DNA of 64,000 nt, from assembly GCA_963576565.1 (NCBI GenBank), contig OY755039.1, positions 127,456,640 through 127,520,639 of the forward strand, in the 5' to 3' direction. The first letter of the stretch is position 1. Each line of letters starts with the position of its first letter. Source of the DNA: Aspidapion aeneum. Its lineage: Eukaryota; Arthropoda; Insecta; Coleoptera; Brentidae. Shown here piece after piece: positions 1 to 13,400 of the stretch. The notes under the pieces are model-generated. The model did no database searches and was not told where the DNA came from. It saw only the letters and a program-made list of their open reading frames with translations. The position numbers and the translations under genes are program-made.

Positions 1-1294
1 CTTATGTATGTTTTTAAATTTAAATAACTATTTAGTTTTAGTTTTCTTTAAGTTTAGTAAAGTTGTGAATTTTTCAAATTATAATATTTATTTACTGCAC
101 TATAGAAATGATTTATGTATGATTTTGTTAATGTAGTGTAGTGGTAAAATGCATTTCAATTTTCAGTTTGACAGTTTGACCTCTTTATAAATAACACTAT
201 GTTTATTTGTCAGTTATTATCGCAACTTTCAGGTATTTTTTAGAAGTTTCATTTTTCCTTTCTCAGGAACGCGTTAAAAGTACCATATTTCTATGGCGAT
301 TTGTTCCAGATTTAAAGCCATTTTACGATATTATTTTGTGATGTATAAAATTCGCGTAATTTGGGTCTTGTAGAGGGAGGTAAGTAGATTTGATACCAGT
401 ACATTTTGATTCCAATTTGGATAGGTCAGACGATGGTTTTTGTTTGGCATGTCTGAAATTCTATAAAAATATAGATTTCTTATAAAAAAAAATCTAAAAT
501 TTTGCTTCCATCGTCAATTGTTTTGTTGAAATGATTATTTTCTTAAGGAGTACCCATCTTCCAAAAATAATAATACTTTAAAATTTCAATGTGACACGTC
601 ATTTTAAAGATAATTTTATACTAATTTTAAAAATTAAATAAAAATAGGCTTATTCCTTAAAAAATACTAACTTTAATATCTCAAAAACCAAAAATTACAG
701 ATGAAGTTAACTTTGACATTTGGATTGTTTATGATTAAAAAGAGGTAAAATTTTTTTTCTAAACAAATTATTCTTATTTGATTATGCAGTCGTTAAACTT
801 GCAGATTCTTATCCGCTACAAAGTCAATTTTGCGTCCATAATATGTTCTAGTTTTTGTTACAGCCAAAGAATAATATTTTTTTTAATATTTTTAATTTTT
901 AGCTTATATTATTACGCAAACTCCTCATCCTTTCCAACGCAGCTTTGTTACGCATTACACCGTGAACGCAATTTAATCTTAAACAACCCTAAGTACCAAG
1001 TTTGACACAAATAGGTTCATAAATAGGATAGCCTATAGGACACCGATTTTGTTTTTTGCTAGTTTTTTTTGTTTGGGTCAAAAATTGTAATTAGCCACGC
1101 AGAGTTCCAGATTTAATACATGTCGGTTTCTAAATGTAAGAGTTCGCCATTTCGGATCCGCCATGATATTCTATGACTTTTCCAAAGTGGCCAGTGGAGT
1201 TTAATGTTAAAGAACACCACCGCCAGCACGCATGTGGCTTAAGCCGTTTTATTTGTTTTTATCCGTTATGTGATCAAAATTTGTTTGTTTACAG
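1..1294 (+). other. HECTD1 intron upstream of the first visible exon
   Basis: This AT-rich stretch has no coding segment I can support. It ends in a good acceptor: a T-rich tract followed by ACAG at 1291-1294. I take it as the 3' part of a HECTD1 intron. The short open frames in it have no recognisable motif. Confidence 0.6.
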
Positions 1295-1472
1295 CAAATC
1301 CAAGACCCACTAGTCCTCTCCAGTTCCAGTTTGCCACCGTGGTGCGAGGAATTGAATCACTCCTGCCCGTTCCTTTTCCCATTCGAGACGCGACAGTTGT
1401 ACTTCAACAGTACGGCTTTTGGCGCGTCAAGAAGTATCGTCTGGTTACAAACACAACGAGATTTTACTATAG
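1295..1472 (+). CDS. HECTD1: HECTD1 exon a (first visible)
   Basis: The acceptor is TTTACAG|CAA and the donor ATAG|GTAAGTAA. The correct frame starts in phase 0 at 1295 and reads [12 protein letters not shown], then [22 protein letters not shown] and so on to [12 protein letters not shown], followed by one leftover base (178 nt). It matches the HECTD1 segment just before the HECT domain. Another frame through the exon is also open but does not match and does not join correctly. The leftover g joins AA of the next exon to make the expected Glu codon. Confidence 0.93.
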
Positions 1473-4400
1473 GTAAGTAACTGTAATTTTGCAGTACCAC
1501 AAAACTTTAGTTTAAGATAATAAGAGCTATTTGGAAGATCGACAACAATTTGTATAAATTAATAAAAATCAAAGTTCAATTAGGAAAATTACGTGTGGTG
1601 TACCACAAGGTTCATTGCTTGCACCAATTTTACAAAGGAAAATATTTTTATGAAATCAAAATGAATATTTCAAATGATCTAAAAATCTTGCAAAATTGGC
1701 TTCAAACAAACAAATTAACCATTAATTTTAAACAGTTATTTTATATGCTAATTGATAAAACCAAAATTTCAAATGAACAAAAAAACACAATTAAATTTGA
1801 AAACAATGCATATTACAATAGTATATAAAAATTCAATAACATTTTTAGGACTTCACATAGATGAAAATTTTACGTGGAAAAAACATAAAAAATATGATAT
1901 CAAATTTATCTTTTTTAGTGGGTGTACTATGTAAGGCAAGATATTACATTCCATTAAAATATTTAAAAAATATTTATTACGCATTATTTCACTCAAAGAT
2001 TCAATATCTAATTTCAATTTGGGGATCTGCAAATAACTCAGTATTAAAGCCATTAAAAAAGTTAAAAAATAAAATTATTAAATGTATTTATTATCAAATT
2101 TAAATATTCAAAAAAATGATAATTGTCATGCTCATACAACTCGCCAAAATAAAAATTTAAAATTAATAGTTTAAAACCAATATTGGCAAAAAATGTTTAT
2201 TATATTTAGTTATTACTATTTACATTAATCAATGTATTTATTATCAAATTTAAATATTCAAAGAAATAATAATTGTCATGCTCATACAACTCGCCAAAAT
2301 AAAAATTTTTAATTAATAGTTTAAAACAAATATTGGAAAAGGATGTTTATTATATTTAGTTATTACCATTTACATCAATCTATCACAAAGCATTAAAGAC
2401 ATTATTATTTATTATTATATGCTTATTATTATTTTTTTTATTATGAATTATTAGTTTTTTGGAATTGGAAAATAAATTGAATTAACAAAAATGCTATCAG
2501 TATAACACTGGGGACTTTTTATTTGTCAAATTTTACGTCGATTACATGTGTGGTTTCCAACATACGGTACCGGCCAAAAGTGAAGAAACAACTTAAAATT
2601 ATATATAAATCTGGTCCTGTATTAACTATCAAACAGCAAGTGATACATTTGAAAACTTCAGTCTAGTTCTCAAGTCACTTGTTTTGGCGATTTTCAATAC
2701 AAAATAATTTATTGCATTTTTTGTCAAAAGCTAAAAATAAAACACTGCGAACGAAAATTTTCAGGATATATATAACTTTTACGTAACCAAGTAAAATAAT
2801 GTTTAGCTTGTGATCATCGGTGATTTATATTGTTCGAAATACGCTTACTATACACACTGCGAACTTCTCAGGGTCACTGCTATAGGTGGTACACAGATAA
2901 CCAAAACCCAAGCATCACCGGTGCCTCATATGGTAGCCAACGTGTTAATAAATCTGTACTTAACGATTTGAATTTCGATTATTTTATAGAAAGACAACGA
3001 GCACCAGGGTTATCTCCAAGAAGAGACGATCCACACGAATTTAGAGTAGGAAGACTGAAACATGAAAGGGTGAAAGTTCCTAGGGGCGACCATTTACTTG
3101 AGTGGGCCATGCAGGTATGAAAACTGAAACTCACCTGAACTGACAAACTTCGTTATAAAAATGCACAACCGTTATAAAACTCTTTATAGAAGAGGGAGGT
3201 CAATATTATATAAATTTCAAAGATGCTACCTCTTCAAAATATACCAGACCAGTGTAAATAGTTTTTGGACATACCCATTTTTTTTTGTTTTTAACAAGAT
3301 TTAGTGAAAACCACCCTTTTTAGGTCCTAAACACGTTTTTTAAATTAAAGTATTTATTTTTTACATTTTATTTTGATTTTAAACTCAAAAAGGGGCTTGA
3401 TTTTCACACAAGAATGAATGCCCAAGTTCTGGAAGCGGTTGACTTTTTTTTTTAAATAAAAAGTCCACAACCTCGAAACAGCGCTGTGCTATATTTTTAT
3501 ATGGAGTTTTATTTATTTTAAAATGTACAATTTTTTTAATGAAGTATGTTGTTTTATACCATTACATACATTTATGTGTTTTGAATGTATGCAAGTTATT
3601 ATCTGTGCAATGCTTTTTTAAAGAATCTGATATTAATACTTTTTTGTGTTGTTTCATAATATTTGTTTGATGCAGGTCATGAAAATTCATTCAGAACGGA
3701 AATCCATCCTGGAAGTAGAGTTCGCGGGAGAGGAAGGCACCGGTTTGGGTCCAACTCTAGAGTTTTACGCTCTCGTGGCTGGCGAAATTCAACGCAGGGA
3801 TTTGGGAATGTGGCTTTGTGATGATGATCTCAATCATGATTCTATAGGTAAGTCGATTTACACTGTATGACTTTTTATCCTTAAGTATTTTTCCATGTGA
3901 CATGACACTGTTTCAATTTTTTATTTTTGTTTATCTATTTTTTCTAATTTACAATATTTATATACATCATAATATTGTGTTAATAATACAAATCAAAAAC
4001 AATCACGTATTACTCTTAACCCCACACAAAAAATGATTATATAATTTCAAACAGAGACTTCGGCAAAAAATCAATTTTTTATACGAGGGTGTCGTTTAGG
4101 TTTTGCATATAGAGCTGGAATAAAATAGTAGATAACTTTTAAAGGCTTTATTGTTTCTCGAAGTATTTGCAGTTTGCAGACGACCAGTAGTAGTAGTGGG
4201 GGGGGTTGACCCGCAGGTCTGACAAGTAGGCCAGAGTAGGCCCTTTTTCCCATGCCCCAAGTCTGTCCCTTAACCCACTCTCTGCACTTCCCTTTGATGG
4301 TCGGGTAACTCATTGGGCCTTCCTGTTCTCTTTACAAAGTCCAGTAAGTCTGCCCATTTGAGCATGTGCAGTTCTTCCTCGCTCAGAGTTGGCCCTCCGA

Positions 4401-7400
4401 GTGCCTGTTGTCTCATCCTTGCGTAGGCCTCGCATTCTGCCACGAGGTGTCTTGATGTCTCTTCTTCCTGTCCACAGGCTGGGCAGGTAGGGTCGTTCTC
4501 GACTCCTATACGTGTCATGTGCTTCCTCAACCGGTTATGTCCGGTTAGAGTACCTATCAGCAGTCCGAGGTCTTTTCGTGTCCGTCCCAGCATCCATCTA
4601 ATTCTGGTCGCTTTTGGACGGTCTACGAATTCTTTGGTCTGTCTGCAACCCGTTCTTGTTTCCCAGGAGTTTAATAGCGCGTCCTGGGCCCATTTGTTGA
4701 GTCCGCTTTGCACTTGTCTTTTTGTCACGCCCAAAAGTGGCTCCGGTCCTACATAGGCGGTTCCTGCCCCGAGTCGTGCGAGTTCGTCCGCCTTCTCGTT
4801 GCCTGGTACCCCCGTATGTCCCGGAACCCAAACCAGCGTCACCCGTTTGCCATCGCTTAGGGTCTCCAGCGCCTCTGCGCATTCTTCCACCAAGCCGTCA
4901 GCAATCTTGGGTGCGTTTAGCGCCTTCAGGGTGGCTTGACTGTCAGAGCATATATATATAAGCTCCTCTTCGCTGTTCCGAACCTCTTCTAGGGTTGCCG
5001 CCATTATTATGGCGTAGACTTCTGCTTGAAAAACAGTAGCCTGCTCACCGAACGAGTAGCTCTTCTGAACTTCTAGTTTTTCCACGTATACTCCCGCTCC
5101 TGTGGTTTGCCTCTCTTATAGTTTGGATCCATCAGTGTAGCAAACTAAAGCGCTCTCCTCAAACATCATTTCGTCTCTCTGCCACGCTTCCCTGTCTGGG
5201 ATGTGGATTTTGTACCTCTTCTCGAGCCTCCAAGGTGCGTGTGCTCTGCTGACCGTCATTGACGTGAGGGGGATTTCTCTAATTGTCAGCTCTTCTATAG
5301 CTAGATGACCAGCTGTTTCCTCTCTTCCTCTCCACTGACCCGTGTCCCTTAGACGTAGGTAGGCCCCCATCGCCTCCCTCTTGATCCAAGTTGGTAGCGA
5401 TGGTAGTCCCAGAATTGTCTCTAGGACCAGGATCGGGGTAGTTCTCATAGCTCCGGTTATCCCTCTACACATCAGCCCCTGTAGGCTTCTGAGTTTTAGG
5501 GATGTAGTCGTTTTCTCCACTGCCGGCCACCAGACTATGGATCCGTATTGGATCCGCGGTCTCAGTATTGCCGTGTACATCCAGTGGAGGGTCCTGGGGG
5601 ATAGTCCCCAGGTCCTGCCGACTACCCGTCGTAGCTGCCATATTGTTGCCTGGACCTTTACGATCATATTGGTAACATGTGGCGTCCAGGTGAGTCCGCT
5701 ATCAAGAATGACACCCAGGTACTTCAGCTTTGGTACTAAAGCTAGGGTCTTCCGTACATCACGGGTGCTCTAAAACCTTCGATTTTTCTCTTTCTGGTGA
5801 ACAGTATCATCTCTGTTTTACCTGGGTTAACAGAGAGTCCATTTTCTTGGCACCAGTCTTCTATGATGCGAACAGCCATTTGCATTCTACTGCAGACAAC
5901 GTTAAGGAAGCGACCAACCACTTCCACCACGCCATCATCTGCATAGGCATAGGCGTCGAATCCGTTCTCTGACAAGCGCTTCAGTAGGGTGTCCATAATC
6001 AGGCACCACAGGTGGGGCGACAGGCAACTGCCTTGTGGGCACCCTCCCGTGACCCTAATCCTGACCGTTGACTCCCCCAATGTAGCTTGTATTGCTCGTT
6101 GATTTAGTGCAGATCTTACCCATTCAATAATGGGGGTTTCTGCCCCCTCTCTTGAAGGGCGGATGTTATCATCTGCACTTTGGCCTTGTCGAAAGCCCCT
6201 TCTATGTCAAAGAACACCGCAAGTGCGTATTGCATGAATTGAAGAGCCTTCTCTGCCTTATGCACTACTGCATGTATGGCCGAGTCAGTTGACTTGCCCT
6301 CCATGTAGGCATGCTGATTTCTGTGGAATGGGTTGTTTGTCAAGACTCCTCCTAGGAGGTGTCGGTCAACCATCTTCTCCATTGCCTTCATCATAAAAGG
6401 TGTCAGACTTATGGGCCGGTAGGATTTGGCTGCTGTGTAGTCTCTTCTCCCCGCCTTCGGGATAAAGACTACGTTTGCCTTTCTCCATGTTTTAGGTGCA
6501 TAGCCCAACGCTATGCTCGCTCTAAAGATTCCTCTCATGTACGGAAGGAGAACCTCGAGCCCTTTCTGCAATAGCGCCGGAAACAGCCCGTCCGGCCCTG
6601 GTGACTTGTATGGGCTGAACTCGTTGATCGCCCAGGTTATGGTGGCGTCCGTAACGACTTTATCTTCCAGTTCCCAGTCGGGTTCAACCCTAAACTGTGG
6701 TCCAGCGACGGGTTGCGTTTCGTGGTCGCTCTCCTCCCCTGGGAAATGAACCTCAAGGAGATGTCGCAAAGACTCCTCACCGGAGGCGGTCCAGTTTCCA
6801 TCAGGTTTTTTAAGAGACGTGAATGTTTGTCTCGAATCACTACTCAGTATTTTGAGAAGTCTGGAGGTCCCTGGGAGAGAATTGATCTCCCCACAGTAAG
6901 TCCTCCAGCTTTCCCTTTTACTTCTTCTTACCTCTGTCTTAAACTCTCTTCTGGCTTCTCTGTACTGTTCCCAGGTGGCCTCCCCACCCTCCCTCATCGC
7001 TCTGTTAAGGGTCCTCCTGGTTTTCCGGCGTAGCTTGTTCTTTTGTGTCAATGTTTATTTCAAGAGGGTCCCTATTCCGGTCCAGAGTCGACAGATAGCG
7101 TCCCCAGTCCGTACTTCTTGGGTTCCTCCTAAGTTCTGGTGGTGTCTCGTCGGTCTTCATCTCGAATCTGATCATACGATGGTCAGATGTGACGATGTCC
7201 TTCGTGACCCTCCAATTGACGATCTTTTCGTAAATGTCTCGTGAAGCCAGCGTAATGTCAATGACTTCCTCGCGGGTGTTATTGATGAACGTTGGTCGCA
7301 GCCTTTGTTAGCTATTTCCAGGTCCGAGTTGGCGAGAAACTCAAAAAGAGCCTCTCCACGTTTATTCACATCACTACTACCCCACGCTACATGATGTGAA

Positions 7401-10400
7401 TTTGCGTCACACCCTACGATCACCGGAAATTTGTTAGACTCCGCGAATGAGATTACTCGCGCTAGTTCTGGGGAAGGTGGTGGGTGCTCACTGTCATATG
7501 GTAAGTATGCGGAACATACCACGATCTTAAGCCTATTGTTACTCACCGTTAATTCCAAAAGCGCTGCCATCAAATCTCGGGTCCCTAGTTGTGGTAACTC
7601 CACAACTGTCAGGTCCTTTGACACCATTAGGCAGCTTCTTGGTGCTTCCTCCCTTGTCCCGGTCAGGATACTTTGCTACCTGAAACGATAAAAGGTTCTT
7701 GTACAAATATAATTTGCGAGGCACTGGTGCCAGTCATAGTCCGTACAAGCTCGCCTGTTGGTCCGACACTCTTGTGCAAATTAATTTGACTTACCCGCAG
7801 TTTATCCATCGCCATGTGGGGGTTGTTACATGGGGGAGAGCAGGGGAACCCATCACTCCGTCTTTCTCTTGGTAGGCGGGTCACCGTCGAGCCCTCTGGG
7901 CGGTCGTCGCGCAGCTGCGCTATAAGTTTGCATCCTCGACACAGCGATGGTTACAAACTCATATGCGAGCCGCCAATTGACTCTCTCCAGATGCCTTATG
8001 GTGTCCACCCCTACCATGAAAGTCAATCGCCAGGCGCCTGGTCCTCCTGTGGTCTCCAGATGTCGCCAGCCCGAAATATCGAGCGGCCTGTTCTGGAGTC
8101 CTAGGAAATCCATTAACCTGGCGATGTCTACCTCCTCTTGGGACCGGATCCAAAACGTGATCCGCTCCGGCCAGGGTGCCTCATCCGACCTGCCAGGACG
8201 GAATGTGACTCCTCCGACCGTTACGATCTGGTTCAGTAGCCAGTCCCTTGTGACCTCTGAATTATCCGCTGTGAACAGCATCCAGCCTGGTACTACCAGG
8301 CCAGAGTTCACAAAACGGAGCACCGGTTCCTCGGGTGGTCCCCTCATGGTCCGGAGCATCCGTTCCAGAAGCTCACAGCGGATAGCTGCTCCCTCTTCCT
8401 CTCGGATTTTGCCATCTACCCTGTCGGACATGAAGACGACCTTCATCGCCTTCCTACTTGGCTGTCCGGTCTTCCGGGACGCGGGCTCAGCCGAGGGTTT
8501 GTCCGACCCCAGGTTGTCTCTTAACAGAGGCGACCTGTTGTCGGTCACACCCCCTTCCCCTTGGCCCGCGCCTCGTTTGACCCTCTTGCTTCTGTATTCC
8601 GGCGGTGTGGTCTTCTCCGCCCGGCTTCGCTTAGGAGTGGAGGATTGGAGCCCGGAGGTACCTGGTAGCACCCCCTTGCTCACCCTCGTCACTCCCGGAC
8701 CTTTGGGTAGGTTGGCCATTGCAACCTCCCTGGCAAACTGTTTGGCTGCCTTGGTAGTCTCCCGCGAGCAACAGAACCCTTTCCCCCCCGACTGGTCGGC
8801 CCGCCACGGGCAGAGGTTGGTTTTGGAGTTTCCTTTTCGGGGTACTCCTTTGCCAACTTAACCGGACCGCCCGGCACAGTCGTTTGGGGGTCGGGGTTTG
8901 TGGCCGAGGAGGGAGAGTCCGGCTTACGCTGGTCTCTTAGTCCCCTCTCGGTCCTTCCCCCCGACTCTTTCAGAGCCTCTTGCTCCCGCTTTCTGCGAAG
9001 GGCTTGGTTCTTCTTATGCCTCCTGTTTCTTTCCCGCTTTCTCCTCAGCCTCTCCTCCACCTGTTCGGGGTTGAGAAGCTGAGCACCCTCCTTTGGGAGT
9101 TGGTCAGCAGGCCCGTCCTCTTCTTTCGGAGAATCATCCGGGTCTGCGTCCATTCCCCCGTCGGAGGATTGGAGAAGCAGGTCTTCGTCGACCTGAGTCG
9201 GCGGTGTTCCACCCTCCTCAGCGGATGGAGTGACGGGGTTAGGGGTTTCCCTGCTCTCCTCTGACGGTACGGCTTCTCTTTTGGTTTTATTTTGCTCCAT
9301 ATTTAAGCCTGTAAAATAAACAAACTTGTGGGTTAGTGGTTGTGTTGTTGTAAGTAATTGAGTATTTCTGTGATGCGGCAGTCGCAGGGGTCTTCTCCGC
9401 GCCCCCCCTAATGGCTAGCTGGTTCCGGTCACTTGGTCGCCGGCGGCCGTAGTTAAGATCCCCCCCAAAGCGCGCAGCGCTCCCCTACCAGTTACCAACT
9501 GCACTACTGCAACGCTAGGAGATTTTCACCGAGTGTCCGGGGCAGCCCCCTACGTTGGTGAGACAAGGGTGGGCCCTATGCTTCTCGGTGGCCTAGGTGT
9601 ATCACTCCTAGTTTTCTGCTACTACCTGTCCCGACTATGGACTTTTATGTCCGGGGCTTTGCCACTGGGGGGGGCGGAGATGCCTCAGATCAGTCCCCTG
9701 TGAGCTCTGTTGTGTAATTTGTGTTCTTGAGTGATGTTGCCGCAATATCAACTAGAGTTGTCATGGTGGCCTGTGTTGTGTTGTGCATAGCCTGTATCCT
9801 CGCCAATCCCTCCGGTGGTGGCTTCGGCCTCCTGGCCTCTGCCGCCCCCACAGAGATCCCCGGTGGCACCGACAGGGCAACATCTGCGCCTGTACTCGGG
9901 GAGGTGGATACTCGGCACATCTGGAGGTTCTGTGTCAGGTTGTCTCTCCCCCGGGATCCTGCCCACCGATTCCCATAGGAAACCCAGTAACGCCGAATCC
10001 CGTGGGAAAACCAAAAAGACTTTTTCAGAAGATCCAGTTCCACCACCTTGCAGACGACCAAGTAATTGTGGCTAATGATAAAGAAGACATGGACTATATG
10101 ATGAGAAAGTTAACAGAAGAATACAAAAGCGGGGATTAACAGTGAACGTGGACAAGACACAGTACTTATGTATTGGAAACGAATCCAGTGAGATAAACAA
10201 TATCTCCATGCAATGAGTATGTATACTTGGGTGTCACATTTGATAAGACAGGTACAGACTGTAAAGAATTGGAAAAAAGAATAGTAAAAGCAAAAAAAGT
10301 TATTGGATGTCTTAACAGTATTTTATGGAGCACAGAGATAAAAAAGAATGTAAAATTTAACATATATGAAACAATGGTAAAAAGGACGCTGTTGTATGGA

Positions 10401-13400
10401 ATAGAGACTTGTCGCGTAACAGAAAAATACAAAACAAAAATGGAAAGTGTCGAAATGGATGCAATAAGAAGATCAATGAGAATATCTAGAATAGATCACA
10501 TAAGAAATGAGATCATAAAAGAAAGAATGGGAATCGAGGGAAGCATAACGGATGACATCACTAGAAGGCAACTGATATGGTATGGCCATGTACAACGGAT
10601 GAACGACAAAAGATTACCAAAGCAGGTCCTAGAATGGCAACCAATAGGGCGCAGAAAAAGAGGGCGTCCTAAACTAGAATGGCAACAGTCAATCCAAAGA
10701 TCAATGAGTCAAAAAAATCTGACAGAGGATGATTGTCAGGATCGAAGGAGGTGGAGAATAGGCGTCGGACAACGTAAAAAAACATTCTAAACCGACATAG
10801 TAGTAGTAGTAGTAGTATCTCCACGAAAATTAATGCACTTATGCATGCGCTCAAACCAGTTGTCAAAGCTGTAATTCCACTCGTTTGTTGGTGCTGTCAA
10901 AATTGCATTCTTGAAAGCGTCGACTGCTTTCTCTGGCGACTGAAATTTTTGACTAGGCAATCCATTCTGGATTTTCGGAAAAGTATTGAAATCGTTGAGA
11001 CTTAAGTCAAAAATGTATGGAGGATGGTCCAACAATTCGACGTTTTCTTGGGTTAAAAATTCAATGGTTTTTTGTGCTTCATGCATGTCTTGGTGAAAGA
11101 TGATTCGTCGTTCGGGGTTTGTTTTTCGAAGCCCTGCGATGGATTTCGGCAAATAAATGTTGATGTACCAATCTGCAGTAACAGTCCTTTGATCTTTCAG
11201 GGGAGTTGCTGCTACATGACCTGCTTTTGAGACATATGTCGTGACCATCTTTTTTGACACACTTCGAGAACGGATGACTTTTGTTGCCTTTCCTTCATCT
11301 TGGAACTCCCAAACAGACGACTGACGTTTATTTTCCGGTTTATATGAGTAAATCCACGATTCATCACCACTGACAATGCTGTACACGTTTTTCGAGTTTC
11401 CTGCCTCAAAGCGGTCTAGAGTTTCCTGACACCAATAATTGACCTTAGCTTCTTTGTTCTTCGGTTAACAAATGCGGTATTTAGCGGGAAACTAATTTGT
11501 TACCCCTAATTGTTTATGCAAAATTTTTTGAATTGAGAGTTGATTTTGGTACACCTGGCCTTGGATCGTCCCTAAGGCTAATCCGTCCACGCTTGACTTT
11601 TCCTTTCCAACGAGAAACTCTCGACTGCTGTGGTCCTTCATTACAGAAAACAGAAATCAACTCGGCATGGCATTCTTGTTGATATAATTTCCTTCGAAGT
11701 TTTAAAAAATTATAGCACAAAAATGTTCTCGGTTTAATTCCATGTTTCGACTGATTTGTTAACTTCAAAAATACACTGTAGCTATAAAACTCTATGTATC
11801 GCGCTGACCCATGACGTTTTGAATTTAGGTTAAGTAAAGATCGAGGTTAAGTTTTAGTAACGACATTCGATGAGTGTCGCCCACTATGTTCCTATATGCA
11901 AAAAATAAGCGACAGTTGTCGTACTGGCATAAGAATTTATAATCAAATAGTAAACTATTAAAAATCAAACCATAAGAAAAATTAATAAAGACTTTAAAAA
12001 AGAACAGGCTACTGAACAAAATAAATCATTACAATTAGTTGATTCCAAGAATAGCACATCCTTACTTTTTCAGACTTGGGCGAAGGCCTCAAACCTGCCG
12101 GCTACTACGTTCGCAGACATTCGGGCCTCTTCCCCGCCCCTCTACCTCAAAATTCCGCCGCTTGTGACCGAGTCGTCAAGTACTTTTGGTTCCTGGGCGT
12201 GTTCCTGGCTAAGGTGCTCCAGGACAATCGGCTAGTCGATCTACCCTTGAGCAAGAGCTTTCTGAAGCTGCTGTGTCATGGAGAGATACAAAATACTGTA
12301 AGTGTTGCTTTATCATATCGCGTTATTCGTATCTAAGAAAAACAAACAAATTCGTAAAAAGTAATTTGAAGCTTAAATGTTATTAAAAGAAATATATATT
12401 CAAGACAGCAGCCCCAAAAATCTATATAAGAAACTCAAACAAGAAGCACTTTCTACTGTTATAAGATATGATACAAAATCACGTTTTTAAAGCTTATCTT
12501 TGAAAAATGTTTGTAGAGCGCGTTAGTCATAAAATTTAGCTCGGAAAGGTCATAAAAAGTCGACAAAAAATACAGTTATAAAATTGAAAAAATTTGACTT
12601 AAAAATTGAATATGACGGACACTTCTCATATACCCGTGTGTCAAAAAACTTAATTCGTGAATTTTTTTCGACAAAAAGTTACATTATTGGCTATAGGAGA
12701 CTCTAAGCTCCCTAATTTATTAGAGTGACGCTCAAAGCAAGTTTTAATCAATTCCAGGACTTCCACACCTGTTAACTATAAATTCTTGGATCTTGGAAGA
12801 TAGTTTTGCAAAAAAAAAATCTTAATAAAATTAATTGACGGTTGTTACTTAGGTAAACGAAAGAATAGGCCTAGTAGGAATGAAACGGTCGATAGAAGAA
12901 GAGGTCATGATGGCCAGCTACATTTCCGAGGAAAGCGAAAAGGAGCTGGAGCTGGACCCTCCGAAAATGATCATAGATGAGAAGAAACCTTGGTATTCCA
13001 ATATACTGAACGAGGTAAGCAATCTTTCTAACTACCTGGTGTTCTATTATAGTCGGCAAGATACAGACAAAGTGTGTACATATATTTATTACTGCATTGT
13101 ATTCGTCTACATAACTCTAAAAATCGCTTTTATTATAGGAAGACCTCTACGAAATTGATCCAGTGAGAGCTCAGTTTTTAAGACAAATTAGAGAACTAGT
13201 CAAACAAAAGCAGAAAATTATGCAAGATCTAACCCTGTCACCCGAGTCCAAGTCACATCAAATTCAAAATTTGTGTTTGAACCACCCTTCAGGTAATTAT
13301 AACTTGTTTTGTATGCCATGCAAAATTCCTTATAAAATAATGCTTATGATTTTAGGACTTAACCTATATTATTTAAACAGAAACATTCTTTACCCCTAAA

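Larger units (their letters stand above)
4187..10047 (-). mobile_element. LOA-like non-LTR retrotransposon with RNase H domain, broken
   Basis: This 5.86-kb GC-rich block contrasts sharply with the AT-rich host DNA. On the minus strand it reads 5' leader (10047-9301), ORF1 (9300-7853), then ORF2 with endonuclease, reverse transcriptase and RNase H (7884-4270), and a 3' end with a C-run and ACT repeats. Flanking copies of TTGCAGACGACCA at 4174-4186 and 10048-10060 form a 13-bp target duplication, so both ends are defined. Domain order and the SPGPDG..PALL, FIPKAGR..YRPISLT style of the reverse transcriptase fit the LOA clade; I and R1 are alternatives. Several frameshifts and a nonsense codon make it inactive. 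Confidence 0.85.

Noticed and set aside
1270..1476. Open frame ending NTTRFYYR through HECTD1 exon a
   Set aside because: Wrong frame. The phase-0 reading from 1295 matches HECTD1 and joins exon b in phase; this one does neither.
2830..2989. Upstream extension of the exon b frame ([10 protein letters not shown]...)
   Set aside because: Open by chance. The acceptor at 2988-2989 plus the Glu codon split with exon a gives the family match; the upstream residues have none.
7947..8861. 304-residue + strand open frame over the LOA-like ORF1
   Set aside because: Antisense shadow of a GC-rich coding region; no motif, and the opposite strand has ORF1 character.
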